From positions 1 to 38,497 of the forward strand of contig JBGTIS010000368.1 of assembly GCA_041745535.1 (NCBI GenBank): a stretch of 38,497 nt of DNA, written 5' to 3'. A model generated the notes under the pieces. The model did not search any database. It had not been told where the DNA came from and saw only the letters and a program-made list of their open reading frames with translations. The position numbers and the translations under genes were made by a program. Origin of the DNA: JBGTIS01 sp041745535. GTDB lineage: Bacteria; Bacteroidota; Bacteroidia; Cytophagales; Cyclobacteriaceae. Below, piece after piece: positions 18,378 to 26,118 of this stretch (position 1 is the stretch's first letter; the number at the start of each line of letters is the position of its first letter).

Positions 18378-18454
18378 TGTAAATAAAGTTTCCCCTGGGC
18401 TTTAAACCTTTGATCATTTCCCGCATCTAAGGATTATTAATTAAGGAATATAGT

Positions 18455-19018
18455 TTGGAGTTGGCAAAAGAAACATTGGGAGATCATCAGATTCTTGAAA
18501 ATTTCAGGCGGCCTGAAAGCCGGAACAGTGCCTTCGACATGCTGGTAAAAAAATACCAGCAGCAGATTTACCAATTGGTCAGAAGAATGGTGATTGACCA
18601 CGATGATGCGGATGATGTGGTGCAGGAAATTTTTATTAAAGTATTTAAAAATCTGAATAATTTTCAGGGTGAATCACAGCTTTTTAGCTGGATCTACCGC
18701 ATTGCCACCAATGAATGCCTGCGTTTTCTGGAAAAAAAGCGCAAAAAGTTTTTTTTGTCCATTACCAACGTAAATGCCGAGTTGGCTAACAACCTGGACG
18801 CATCGTATCTGATTGATGGTGATGCCATACAACTGAAATTGCAAAAGGCCATATTAACCCTACCCGACAAGCAGCGGGCAGTATTTAACATGAAATACTT
18901 TGAGGAAATGAAGTATGAAACCATCGCGGAAATCACCGGAACCAGTGTAGGCAGTCTGAAAGCCAGCTATCACCATGCTGTTAAAAAAATTGAAAATATA
19001 CTTACCAACAGTTTGTAA
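18455..19018 (+). CDS. ECF-type RNA polymerase sigma factor
   Basis: A 187-residue sigma-70-family protein. Region 2 is visible as AFDMLVKKYQQQIYQLVRRMV, DADDVVQEIFIKVFKNL and LFSWIYRIATNECL. Region 4 is LPDKQRAVFNMKYFEEMKYETIAEITGTSVGSLKASYHHAVKKIE. The first in-frame ATG is residue 29, inside region 2, so the real start must be TTG. The TTG at 18455 directly follows an in-frame TAG and sits seven bases after AAGGA. It is followed after only three bases by a membrane protein likely to be its regulator, then by a Spy-like protein, forming a three-gene operon. The stimulus is probably envelope stress (inference). Confidence 0.92.
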   Translation: MELAKETLGDHQILENFRRPESRNSAFDMLVKKYQQQIYQLVRRMVIDHDDADDVVQEIFIKVFKNLNNFQGESQLFSWIYRIATNECLRFLEKKRKKFFLSITNVNAELANNLDASYLIDGDAIQLKLQKAILTLPDKQRAVFNMKYFEEMKYETIAEITGTSVGSLKASYHHAVKKIENILTNSL

Positions 19019-19021
19019 ACA

Positions 19022-19456
19022 ATGAAAGAGGAAAGAAAACAAATAAAGCTGGAAGAAATAAAAAGGGATAATGTGTTTCAGGTTCCCGAAGATTATTTTG
19101 AGACATTGCCTGGGCGCGTTCAGTTAGCCATTGCTGAAAGAATGCAAGCACCTGCCGCGATTGGTGTTTTCTCTTCCAGATTGGTTTATTATGCGGCAGC
19201 CTGTGTGGCAGTTTTGCTGGTAATTTGGTTTTCGCTGAACACGAATAACCCAAAAAAGGAGGCAACCGCAGAAGCACTCCTATCAGAAGTATCTACCAGC
19301 GAGATGATAGATTACCTGGAAAAAAGCGAAATAACCACTTTTGATATGGTACTTACCGAAGAAGATCAAAAGGAAATGCTGGAAGAGCAACTCGACAACC
19401 TGGATTTGGAAGAAAACTTCGACCTGGACTTATTATACCTTGAGGAATACCTTTAG
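19022..19456 (+). CDS. Putative anti-sigma factor, single-pass membrane protein
   Basis: A 144-residue protein with an N-terminal basic/acidic cytosolic stretch (about 1-50, containing VPEDYFETLPGRVQ), one membrane segment (about 53-71) and a strongly acidic C-terminal half that would be periplasmic. Its start codon lies three bases after the sigma factor stop, and this topology and position are those of an anti-sigma factor. No zinc-binding HxxxCxxC motif is present, so it would be of a non-ZAS type. The VPEDYFE motif recurs in Bacteroidota proteins next to ECF sigma genes. The role is inferred from context. Confidence 0.75.
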   Translation: MKEERKQIKLEEIKRDNVFQVPEDYFETLPGRVQLAIAERMQAPAAIGVFSSRLVYYAAACVAVLLVIWFSLNTNNPKKEATAEALLSEVSTSEMIDYLEKSEITTFDMVLTEEDQKEMLEEQLDNLDLEENFDLDLLYLEEYL

Positions 19457-19465
19457 ATAAAACAT

Positions 19466-19930
19466 ATGAAAATGAAGAAAATATTTATCCTGATAGCAAT
19501 TATTGTTCTGTGCCAGTTCGGTATTGTATATGCACAGCAGGGCAGAGAGCAGATAGAAAGTGCCAAAATAGCGCTGATTACCGAAAGGCTCAACCTGACA
19601 CCTGAAACAGCCCAGAAATTCTGGCCGTTATACAATCAGATCTGGGACGATCGCCGGGCCTTGCGCGACGAAGAATTCAGGATGCGAAGGTCTGTTAGAA
19701 CCGATAGCCTTACCGATGAAAGAGCCCGGCAACTGCTGGATCAGTATAATAGCTTAAAGAAAAAACAACTGGAACTTGAATTAAATGTATCTGAAAAATT
19801 TCAGGGCATTCTTACGCCAGTTCAAATAGTGCAATTAATGAAAGCAGAAGAAGATTTCAGGTCGATGGTGATGAATAAGCTGCGGGAACGGCATCGGGGT
19901 AGCAGGGACCACCGGCCCGAGCATCCCTAA
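19466..19930 (+). CDS. Spy/CpxP-like periplasmic protein
   Basis: A 154-residue protein with a signal peptide (hydrophobic stretch ending VYAQ) and a helical, charge-rich mature part. The segment LNLTPETAQKFWPLYNQIWDDRRALRDEE resembles the LTxxQ-type repeat region of Spy/CpxP and related heavy-metal-sensing periplasmic chaperones, with a second copy-like ILTPVQIVQLMKAEEDFR near residue 115. It ends with a basic, histidine-rich tail (HRGSRDHRPEHP). It follows the anti-sigma gene by nine bases, so it is probably the output or the sensing partner of the sigma/anti-sigma pair. Confidence 0.8.
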   Translation: MKMKKIFILIAIIVLCQFGIVYAQQGREQIESAKIALITERLNLTPETAQKFWPLYNQIWDDRRALRDEEFRMRRSVRTDSLTDERARQLLDQYNSLKKKQLELELNVSEKFQGILTPVQIVQLMKAEEDFRSMVMNKLRERHRGSRDHRPEHP

Positions 19931-20012
19931 TTAATTTTTGCAATTATGCAAAAAACTCCACTAACGGTTTTTTACATAATGCCATAAAAATTACTGTTAT
20001 TGGCTCAGAATA

Positions 20013-21083
20013 TCAGTCTCTATCTAAAAACTTTTTAAAAACGCCAAATCCAATACTCAGGCCAACCGTAACCGCAGCCATTCCGGCCAGGGTAAGCCAA
20101 TGGTGGGTTAATGCCCAGGTTTGTGGACTGAAATCCCAGGCTTGCGCATCGAAAGTGCCATGCGCGCCATGATCGCCCGGTATAGGTTCCCACAAGTTGT
20201 TGGTTCTGTTCGGATCTTCGGGTTCTTCAGTTTGTTGTCCGTCGTAGCCAATATTAGCCAGATAATTATCTAACACGCCTGGAATTACCTTATTGCCAAT
20301 AATAGTTTGCCAGGTAGGATACCCCACATAGGTTTCCCGGTCGCCGTGGTAAGCTGCGTAGTAAACAGCTTTGGCTGCTACCTCGGGTTCATAAATTCTA
20401 CCCATTGGCCTGGGCTTGTTGGGTAACCGGCTTTTTACAAAACCAAACTGTGTGGTGTTCATCGCCGGTAACTGTACCATATTTAATTTAATGTTGCTTT
20501 TGTCGTGTATCAGTTCGCAGCGCAACGATTCAAAAAAGCCAAGAATCCCATGTTTCGCTCCACAATAGGCCGACTGTAACGGAATACCTCTGTAAGCCAG
20601 GGCCGAGCCTACCAGAATAATAGTACCTTTATCGCGGGGAATCATTCTTTTGAGCGCGGCCATGGTGCCATAAACCTGGCCCAGATAAGTTACCTCAGTA
20701 ACCCGTTTGAATTCTTCGGGTGTGATTTCTTTTAAAGGAGAAAAAACACTATTCATGGCGTTATTGATCCAGATGGTAATGGGACCAAACTTTTCTTCCA
20801 CCTGCCGGGCAGCCTCTTCTATCTGAGCCGGATCGCTTACATCAGCTTCCAGAATAAGGGCTTCTCCACCCAGGTCTTCCACCTCTCTTTTAGCACCTTC
20901 AAGCCCTTCTTTACCCCGGGCGATCAACCCGATTCTGGCGCCATGGTGGGCAAACTCACGGGCGATAGACCTGCCCAATCCGGCTGAAGCACCCGTAATT
21001 ACTACTACTACTTTTTCAGCGGCTACATTTTCCTCCTCTATCTGATTAAAGCTTTCTTCTATTTTTTTGATTTGTTCTTCCAT
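20013..21083 (-). CDS. SDR-family oxidoreductase with C-terminal membrane anchor
   Basis: A 356-residue short-chain dehydrogenase. The NAD(P)-binding TGASAGLGR (30-38), WINNAMN (a variant of NNAG), catalytic S160 and the Y173-x3-K177 pair (SAYCGAKHG) are present. After the usual SDR core (about 250 residues) there is an extension: a charged linker (EEPEDPNRTNN) and, at the end, a hydrophobic segment (WLTLAGMAAVTVGLSIGFGVF) followed by KKFLDRD, which looks like a single membrane anchor with a cytosolic tail. The 20-residue acidic N-terminus is also extra. The substrate cannot be inferred. It stands alone, convergent with the Spy-like gene. Confidence 0.88.
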   Translation of the reverse strand: MEEQIKKIEESFNQIEEENVAAEKVVVVITGASAGLGRSIAREFAHHGARIGLIARGKEGLEGAKREVEDLGGEALILEADVSDPAQIEEAARQVEEKFGPITIWINNAMNSVFSPLKEITPEEFKRVTEVTYLGQVYGTMAALKRMIPRDKGTIILVGSALAYRGIPLQSAYCGAKHGILGFFESLRCELIHDKSNIKLNMVQLPAMNTTQFGFVKSRLPNKPRPMGRIYEPEVAAKAVYYAAYHGDRETYVGYPTWQTIIGNKVIPGVLDNYLANIGYDGQQTEEPEDPNRTNNLWEPIPGDHGAHGTFDAQAWDFSPQTWALTHHWLTLAGMAAVTVGLSIGFGVFKKFLDRD

Positions 21084-21400
21084 ACCGGTTTATAATTAAA
21101 AAATTTGAAGTTCTGTTAATGAACCTATTATGTTACAAGTAAAACACATAGTATTAACAATATTTTACCGAACCGGTTTAAATGCGACCGGATTTTTTGT
21201 GAAATAAAAATAGTGGATTGCTTTAAAAGCGCTACATGCTGTAAAAGATGATTTTTCTGTTTTAGAAAACGGAAAGTTATTTACGCGTGAAATCCAAACT
21301 GATAAAAGCTGTTTCCAAAAGATACAGCCCTCTGGGTTCTTTAATTACAGGGCAGACGACCAGAATGATATAGAATGGTATACCACGTGATGACTAAATG
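21084..21400. other. Intergenic stretch with an open-frame remnant
   Basis: The left part must carry the promoter of the SDR gene. From 21214 to 21390 (plus strand) one frame stays open for 58 codons and ends QNDIEWYTT then TGA, with coding-like composition but no start codon and no family I recognise. It might be the tail of a lost gene. CCGGT and ACCGG at about 21174-21192, followed by a T run, form a weak 5-bp terminator-like hairpin. Confidence 0.4.
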
Positions 21401-22102
21401 CTAAGCCATTAACCGGGATTTCCTTTCGTAAATTTTAGTAAGATATTCCGCTATGTTGAAAGTTTTGCAGGCGGTATTTCCATGGTCAATCTCAACTCTT
21501 CCAATCTTTTGCGCGGCTTTTAGTACCCGGTCGCGCAGTTTCTGGTTGCGCGCTCCTATGGCGATGAGGCAGTTATTCATGCTTTCTTTGGCACGGTTTG
21601 GTGAAGATTGCAGCTCATTTTCAATTCTGCGGATATAAGGCTCGAAAAACTCATCGGGTAATCCGTGGTTTCCACGGGCAAATTCATTCAGAATACCATA
21701 ACCGATTCTTTTAGTATATTCATGGTCAGAGAGTGTCCAGGTTTGTAATTTCTGGTAGGCGAAGCTGGTGCGGTATACCAGGCTGGTAAAAGCATCGGCC
21801 AGCGGATAATAAAAAATATCCTGTACCCAGTATTCCAATTCATCGCTGGTAAGTTGAGAGGCGTCGGCAATCATAGTAGCAAACGTTTGCGCATCGATGT
21901 TTTGTGAAGCCCAAAGCCGCTGTGCGTGTTCGTGGTTTACACCCCTTTCCCCTTCCGGAGAAATAATTTCTTTTCGCAAGCTATTCAAAATACCAAAACT
22001 GACACCAAATAAGTTTTCCCCTGCCCCATGCCGCCGGTATACTTTACGATTTTGGGCTGTACCCATTTTCGATAACTTCTGAAATATTTCTTTGAAAGTC
22101 AT
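21401..22102 (-). CDS. DNA alkylation repair protein (AlkD-like HEAT repeat)
   Basis: A 233-residue helical-repeat protein of the AlkC/AlkD type, which flips out and excises N3- and N7-alkylated purines. Visible family signs are the N-terminal GAGENLFGVSFGILNSLRKEI, a WVQDIFYYPLADAFTSL helix and the C-terminal NNCLIAIGARNQKLRDRVLKAAQKIGRVEIDHGNTACKT region. The catalytic Trp/Asp/Arg triad of AlkD was not checked by alignment, so glycosylase activity is inferred. The aminotransferase gene begins its stop 29 bases away on the same strand, but there is no functional link. Confidence 0.8.
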   Translation of the reverse strand: MTFKEIFQKLSKMGTAQNRKVYRRHGAGENLFGVSFGILNSLRKEIISPEGERGVNHEHAQRLWASQNIDAQTFATMIADASQLTSDELEYWVQDIFYYPLADAFTSLVYRTSFAYQKLQTWTLSDHEYTKRIGYGILNEFARGNHGLPDEFFEPYIRRIENELQSSPNRAKESMNNCLIAIGARNQKLRDRVLKAAQKIGRVEIDHGNTACKTFNIAEYLTKIYERKSRLMA

Positions 22103-22131
22103 GGTCGTAAAAATTAAGTTGATCTTATCTT

Positions 22132-23031
22132 TTAAAAAGGAAGAGGTTCACCCTCCCGCGCTGTTAGGTCAGCAAAATAAGACTGGATTTTGTCAAGTAG
22201 TGTCGTAGATGTTTTGTTTTCAATTTTTCTTCCATCAATTTCAAATACTTTTGTAAGCTCACCCATAGTACCGGTAGTGAACACCACATCGGCATTGTAA
22301 AATTCGGTAATGGAAATATTTCTTTCTACCAGCGAAATATCATGGGTATGGGCAATCCGGATTACCGTTTTTCGGGTAATACCAGGCAGGCAGCTATCGG
22401 CATGTGGGGTATATAAAACCTCACCTTTTATCATGAAAATATTAGTAGCATTGGTTTCAGAAACAAAACCGTTATGATCCAGCATAATGGCATCGTCGGC
22501 ATTAGCCAAATTGGCTTCTATTTTTGCCAGAATATTGTTAATCAGGTTGTTATGATGAATTTTGGAATCCAGAAACTGCGGTGAATTGCGACGGATGTGC
22601 GAAGTAACCAACTTAATGCCCGCTTCCGGATAAATCGGCTCTTTCCATTCGGCCAGCACAATCAGGCAGGAACCAAACTGATTCAGGCGGGGGTCCATGC
22701 CCGAAGTGGTTTTTTCGCCACGGGTAAGGGTAAGCCGGATGTGCGTATGGTCACGCATACCATTGGCTTTCAAGGTGGCAAAGATGGCCTCCTTCACTGC
22801 TTCTTTGGTAGGAATTTCAGTAAAAGCCATAGATTTGGCAGATTCCCGCAAGCGATTGAGGTGGTGATCCAGACAGAAAATTCTGCCATTATATACCCGC
22901 AGGCCTTCCCAAACGGCATCACCGCCCTGAACCGAACTGTCGAATACAGAAACTTTCGCTTCCTTACGAGGATAAAGCTTGCCGCCTACATATATCTGGA
23001 TATCCTGGTTTTTCGGATTAAATTCTTGCAT
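22132..23031 (-). CDS. PLP-dependent class IV aminotransferase (IlvE/D-amino-acid type)
   Basis: A 299-residue fold-type IV aminotransferase. The PLP lysine is K157 in LDSKIHHNNLINNI, the phosphate-binding Glu and loop are in GFVSETNATNIF, and the final TTGTMGEL closes the active site. WEGLRVYNGRIFCLDHHLNRL is the usual small-domain signature. Branched-chain, D-alanine and aminodeoxychorismate enzymes share this fold, and I cannot choose from motifs alone. The gene is preceded, about 300 bases upstream on the same strand, by a sulfotransferase-like gene. I recall these two types as frequent neighbours, which hints at a joint pathway on an amino-acid-derived substrate. Confidence 0.88.
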   Translation of the reverse strand: MQEFNPKNQDIQIYVGGKLYPRKEAKVSVFDSSVQGGDAVWEGLRVYNGRIFCLDHHLNRLRESAKSMAFTEIPTKEAVKEAIFATLKANGMRDHTHIRLTLTRGEKTTSGMDPRLNQFGSCLIVLAEWKEPIYPEAGIKLVTSHIRRNSPQFLDSKIHHNNLINNILAKIEANLANADDAIMLDHNGFVSETNATNIFMIKGEVLYTPHADSCLPGITRKTVIRIAHTHDISLVERNISITEFYNADVVFTTGTMGELTKVFEIDGRKIENKTSTTLLDKIQSYFADLTAREGEPLPF

Positions 23032-23335
23032 AAATAATTAATTACTGATTGGATTGTAAAATGGATTTTGCCAGCAGGTAATAAGAAGCGCAAATAAATA
23101 TTTCGGCATCGGAAAAATTGGCGTGAACAGATATGAATTTATTAATTATACATGCAACTTAAAGGAATACAGCCTAAAGCGCAATGCCAGGGTTACTAAA
23201 TTTTTACCATTTGAAAACGTACAGACCTGCTAAGTACAATCAAGAAAGATTTGACGGGAGGAATGGTAATTTTTGTAGGACAGTTTGACAAGCTGTCCTA
23301 TCGCATTCGACACTTTTTATTTGTTTGTACTTAGA
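23032..23335. other. Intergenic stretch with a palindrome
   Basis: Between the aminotransferase and the sulfotransferase-like gene. It holds a long palindrome at 23276-23300 (described separately) and otherwise AT-rich sequence with no gene. GAAAACGTACA at 23213-23223 resembles half of the efflux-locus palindrome, probably by chance. Confidence 0.5.
23276..23300. repeat. Palindrome TAGGACAG..CTGTCCTA
   Basis: TAGGACAGTTT and AAGCTGTCCTA pair over 11 positions (one G-T) around a three-base GAC loop. It lies downstream of the sulfotransferase-like gene (minus strand) but has no T tract on either strand, so it looks more like a repetitive extragenic palindrome than a terminator. No second copy occurs in this window. 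Confidence 0.6.
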
Positions 23336-24061
23336 TCAATTTTTTATACTTTTATCGTACAAATAATCGTAATATGGCTGGCATGCTTTCAGTAATTTTT
23401 CTGCCTGATCCGAAAGTTGTTTTCTGGGTTTTTCTTCGTAGGGCTTGAATCCGGTAGAATTGTGAATACTTTTATACCAGTACTTTGCCCAGATGCCATC
23501 TTCAGGGCGGGCTCCTGCCGGCCAGGAAAGCATACTTTCCTCGAAAAGAATATTCATTTGTTCACAAAGCATGGCTAGCGTTTTTCCAGGATTTGCTAAT
23601 AATTCTTTGGTATCAATCAGCGCGGCTACCTTTCCCTTGGATCTCAAAAGTTCGTAAATTTCATATTGCCGCTTAATGCCAATATCTTCCATTGTAGGGT
23701 TTTCAATCACCTGCGTATAAGAAGCGAGCACGTCGTACGGATTGCGGATAAAAAAAATGTTTTCAGTTTTTTCCAGAAAGCTGGTGTCCATATTAATGAA
23801 ATGGTGGATCATGTGTTTCATGAATAATACCGGGGTATCATACGACCCAAAAATCACTTTATCCAGTATGGTTGGCAGGTCACTTTCCATATTTTGCAAA
23901 ATTTCTTCTCTTCCCGGGTGCTCAATGCCGGTTTGTGCCAGATAATAGGCATAAAGCGGTTCATCCACCACGGTGGTGTCGGTGCGCTGGGCAAATGAAT
24001 ACATGGTGGCAGTAGAAAGGTTTCGAGGTCCTGATAACAGGCAGATTCTTTTGGTAGACAT
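23336..24061 (-). CDS. Sulfotransferase-like protein
   Basis: I use the ATG at 24061 (MSTKRICLLSGPRN), eight codons inside the longest frame, because family members begin close to this strand. The protein has 241 residues. LLSGPRNLSTATMYSFAQR is a PAPS-binding-like P-loop and IFFIRNPYDVLASYTQV corresponds to the 3'-phosphate-binding segment, so it belongs to the sulfotransferase superfamily. Substrate unknown. It is followed by the class IV aminotransferase on the same strand, and divergent from the HPF gene. Confidence 0.78.
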   Translation of the reverse strand: MSTKRICLLSGPRNLSTATMYSFAQRTDTTVVDEPLYAYYLAQTGIEHPGREEILQNMESDLPTILDKVIFGSYDTPVLFMKHMIHHFINMDTSFLEKTENIFFIRNPYDVLASYTQVIENPTMEDIGIKRQYEIYELLRSKGKVAALIDTKELLANPGKTLAMLCEQMNILFEESMLSWPAGARPEDGIWAKYWYKSIHNSTGFKPYEEKPRKQLSDQAEKLLKACQPYYDYLYDKSIKN

Positions 24062-24178
24062 AGGCAGTTCAATTTGAAGCCACATATTACTATTTTGCTT
24101 TCAATTTTTAAAATTTAGAAAATTAAAAACAGTTCACTTGCCCAAGCGTTCTATAGGTAAATAAAAATAAAAATAACC

Positions 24179-24484
24179 ATGAAGATTGATATTCAAACCG
24201 TAAATTTTGATGCAGACCAGGCACTGCTGGATTTTGTACACGAGAAAATCGGGGGGCTTCAGCAGTTTTTTGAAAATATAACCGGCGTAGATGTGTACCT
24301 GAAATCTGTAAACAACAATCAGGCTGAAACCAAAGTAGCAGAAGTAAAAGCGTATGTGCCAGGTCCCTCTTTGTATGCGGAAGCCCAAACGGATAGCTTC
24401 AGTGCGTCAGTAAGCGAGGCTATTGACAAACTTCAACGGCAATTGAAGAAAAAGAACAGGAAACTCCACGAAAAGCGGCCATAA
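24179..24484 (+). CDS. hpf: Short ribosome hibernation promoting factor (HPF/RaiA family)
   Basis: A 101-residue protein matching the short HPF/YfiA fold: the initial strand MKIDIQTVNFDAD, a helix (LLDFVHEKIGGLQQFF), paired strands and the final SEAIDKLQRQLKKKNRKL helix with a basic tail. Such proteins bind the decoding region of idle ribosomes in stationary phase. It lacks the C-terminal dimerisation domain of the long form. The stop is only three bases from the convergent DHFR-like stop. Confidence 0.93.
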   Translation: MKIDIQTVNFDADQALLDFVHEKIGGLQQFFENITGVDVYLKSVNNNQAETKVAEVKAYVPGPSLYAEAQTDSFSASVSEAIDKLQRQLKKKNRKLHEKRP

Positions 24485-24487
24485 TAC

Positions 24488-25003
24488 CTATTGCCTTTTC
24501 AGTTCATAATGCAATTGTACCAAACCAGTAGAAAATGTTTGGGTATTAATAAGCGTAAAATAAGTGCGTTGGGCAATATCCTGAAATAAAGGCTTGCCCT
24601 TACCCAGTACCACGGGATGTACTGATAGCTGCAGTTCTTCTACCAATCCTGAATTCATCAAGTGGGTGGTAAGATTGGCCCCACCAAATAACCAGATATC
24701 TTTGCCTTCCTGATTTTTGATTGTTTGTATCTCTGTTTCGATTTCATTACTAATCAGATTTACCCCTGAATCAGCATCCTTTAGTGTGCGGGTGAATACA
24801 TATTTTATTTTTTCAGGATACATATCCGGGTCCAACTGCTTTACCAGCTCATAACTTTTGCGACCGAAAAAAATAGCGTCCGTTCGCTCCAGAAAGGCAG
24901 TCATGCCATAATCCTGATCGGTAAGGCACCAGTCATATTCGCCATTAGGGTCTTCAATAAAACTATCTAAACTAACCGCCAGATTTAATATGATTTTGCG
25001 CAT
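24488..25003 (-). CDS. Dihydrofolate reductase-like (RibD C-terminal) family protein
   Basis: A 171-residue protein with the DHFR/RibD-C fold markers: LNLAVSLDSFIEDPNGEYDW at the start, FFGRKSYELV, DIWLFGGANLTTHLM (nucleotide-binding loop) and a late ELQLSVHPVVLGKGKPLF strand. It is an NADPH-type reductase-like protein commonly annotated simply as a dihydrofolate reductase family protein. It is not classical FolA or RibD, since there is no deaminase domain and no thymidylate synthase partner. Substrate unknown. Confidence 0.88.
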   Translation of the reverse strand: MRKIILNLAVSLDSFIEDPNGEYDWCLTDQDYGMTAFLERTDAIFFGRKSYELVKQLDPDMYPEKIKYVFTRTLKDADSGVNLISNEIETEIQTIKNQEGKDIWLFGGANLTTHLMNSGLVEELQLSVHPVVLGKGKPLFQDIAQRTYFTLINTQTFSTGLVQLHYELKRQ

Positions 25004-25131
25004 AGAGGAAGAACTTTATGGTTTAATAATAGAGAAAGTTTTAACAGAACTTCTGATCAATTTGTACCAATATAGGTTTTAAAATTGTCAGATAATGTCA
25101 AAAATTTCACCATGAATTTTCCAAAAAGATG

Positions 25132-26118
25132 CTACTCTGTTCCCTGATTTTCCGTTTCAGGTTTGGGTAATAACTCATTTTTTCCGCTAAATACCTGAGA
25201 GAACAATCCAGTGCTATCACTACTGAAATACACTTCCGGGGTTTGGCTGGACGATAACACAAAGGTACTGTCCTGCGGAAAAGCTTTGATGGTAGCGGCT
25301 TCCATGTTATTGCCTTCCACTACCAACTGAAAAGGAGCATTTTTACCTAATTCAGAAAAACTGTCGGCAAAATTTCCGTTGCTCAGATTGGCAACGGTTC
25401 TGAGATAATTCTGCATTTGCGCTGAATCGGCCGGCGTGCCATCCAGCATCCATTGTCCATTGGTTTTGGTGAGCGTAAAACTGCTGTCAGCCGGATACAT
25501 AAAAGCCAGTTGCGTTATATCCGCCTGGTTTACTTTCAAAAAAGTACGGTCGCGCCAGCTATCAAAGTCAGTGTTAATGGCCATGGTTTGAAAGCCGTCT
25601 ACCACATATACATTATCTTCGTTGCCCACACGTACAAAGGTAGAAGCGTTGGGCATGGCTTGCTGCCCGGGCATAGGCTGCTGCCGGGTGGCACTAAAGT
25701 TCAGTTTTCCAATGTATAAATCGGCGGTTTCCTTACTGCCTTCCAGCACTTTTACCCGTGTGGCCAGCGAATCGGTTACCTCCATGGCTTTCCATTTTTC
25801 TTCAGAGGTAGCCGCAAGCCTTTGTGGTTTCATACCCAACAGCGTGCCCAGCAGGTTTTTAACAGCATTCTGATCGGCTTTGTAGGCAGCATCACCCTGC
25901 TGGATTTTCCATGAATTTTCTAACTTAATCAACTTGAAAGCTTCTCCCTGTTTTGGAAATAACTGGATTTCAGAAACTTTTGCTGTATCCATTTCCAGCA
26001 GTCGCGTTCTGAAATTGCGTTCATTTCTGCCAGAGAATATCGTTTTGCTAAGAATAAATATTCCTGCTAATACAATTAATATGAGGAGTAAGGTTCGGTT
26101 GTTAAATTTTTTAGACAT
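25132..26118 (-). CDS. DUF4340-domain protein, partner of the Gld-type ABC transporter
   Basis: A 328-residue protein with one N-terminal membrane helix (LLLILIVLAGIFILS) and a large non-cytosolic part repeating the pattern strand, EGxWKIxxG/ADQNAVKNLLxxL found in DUF4340 proteins. It overlaps the upstream gldG by eight bases (ATGTCTAA), so the two were translationally coupled. In Bacteroidota, DUF4340 proteins are commonly encoded after the gliding-type ABC permease/auxiliary genes, but their function is not established. It appears intact, unlike its neighbours. Confidence 0.85.
   Translation of the reverse strand: MSKKFNNRTLLLILIVLAGIFILSKTIFSGRNERNFRTRLLEMDTAKVSEIQLFPKQGEAFKLIKLENSWKIQQGDAAYKADQNAVKNLLGTLLGMKPQRLAATSEEKWKAMEVTDSLATRVKVLEGSKETADLYIGKLNFSATRQQPMPGQQAMPNASTFVRVGNEDNVYVVDGFQTMAINTDFDSWRDRTFLKVNQADITQLAFMYPADSSFTLTKTNGQWMLDGTPADSAQMQNYLRTVANLSNGNFADSFSELGKNAPFQLVVEGNNMEAATIKAFPQDSTFVLSSSQTPEVYFSSDSTGLFSQVFSGKNELLPKPETENQGTE

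Noticed and set aside
21173..21196. CCGGT/ACCGG hairpin with T run as a terminator
   Set aside because: The stem is only five base pairs with a nine-base loop and no plus-strand gene ends just before it, so it is mentioned only in the gap entry.
23213..23223. GAAAACGTACA, half of the efflux palindrome, upstream of the aminotransferase
   Set aside because: Only one half-site is present and no sigma-54-like element lies nearby, so chance is the simpler explanation.
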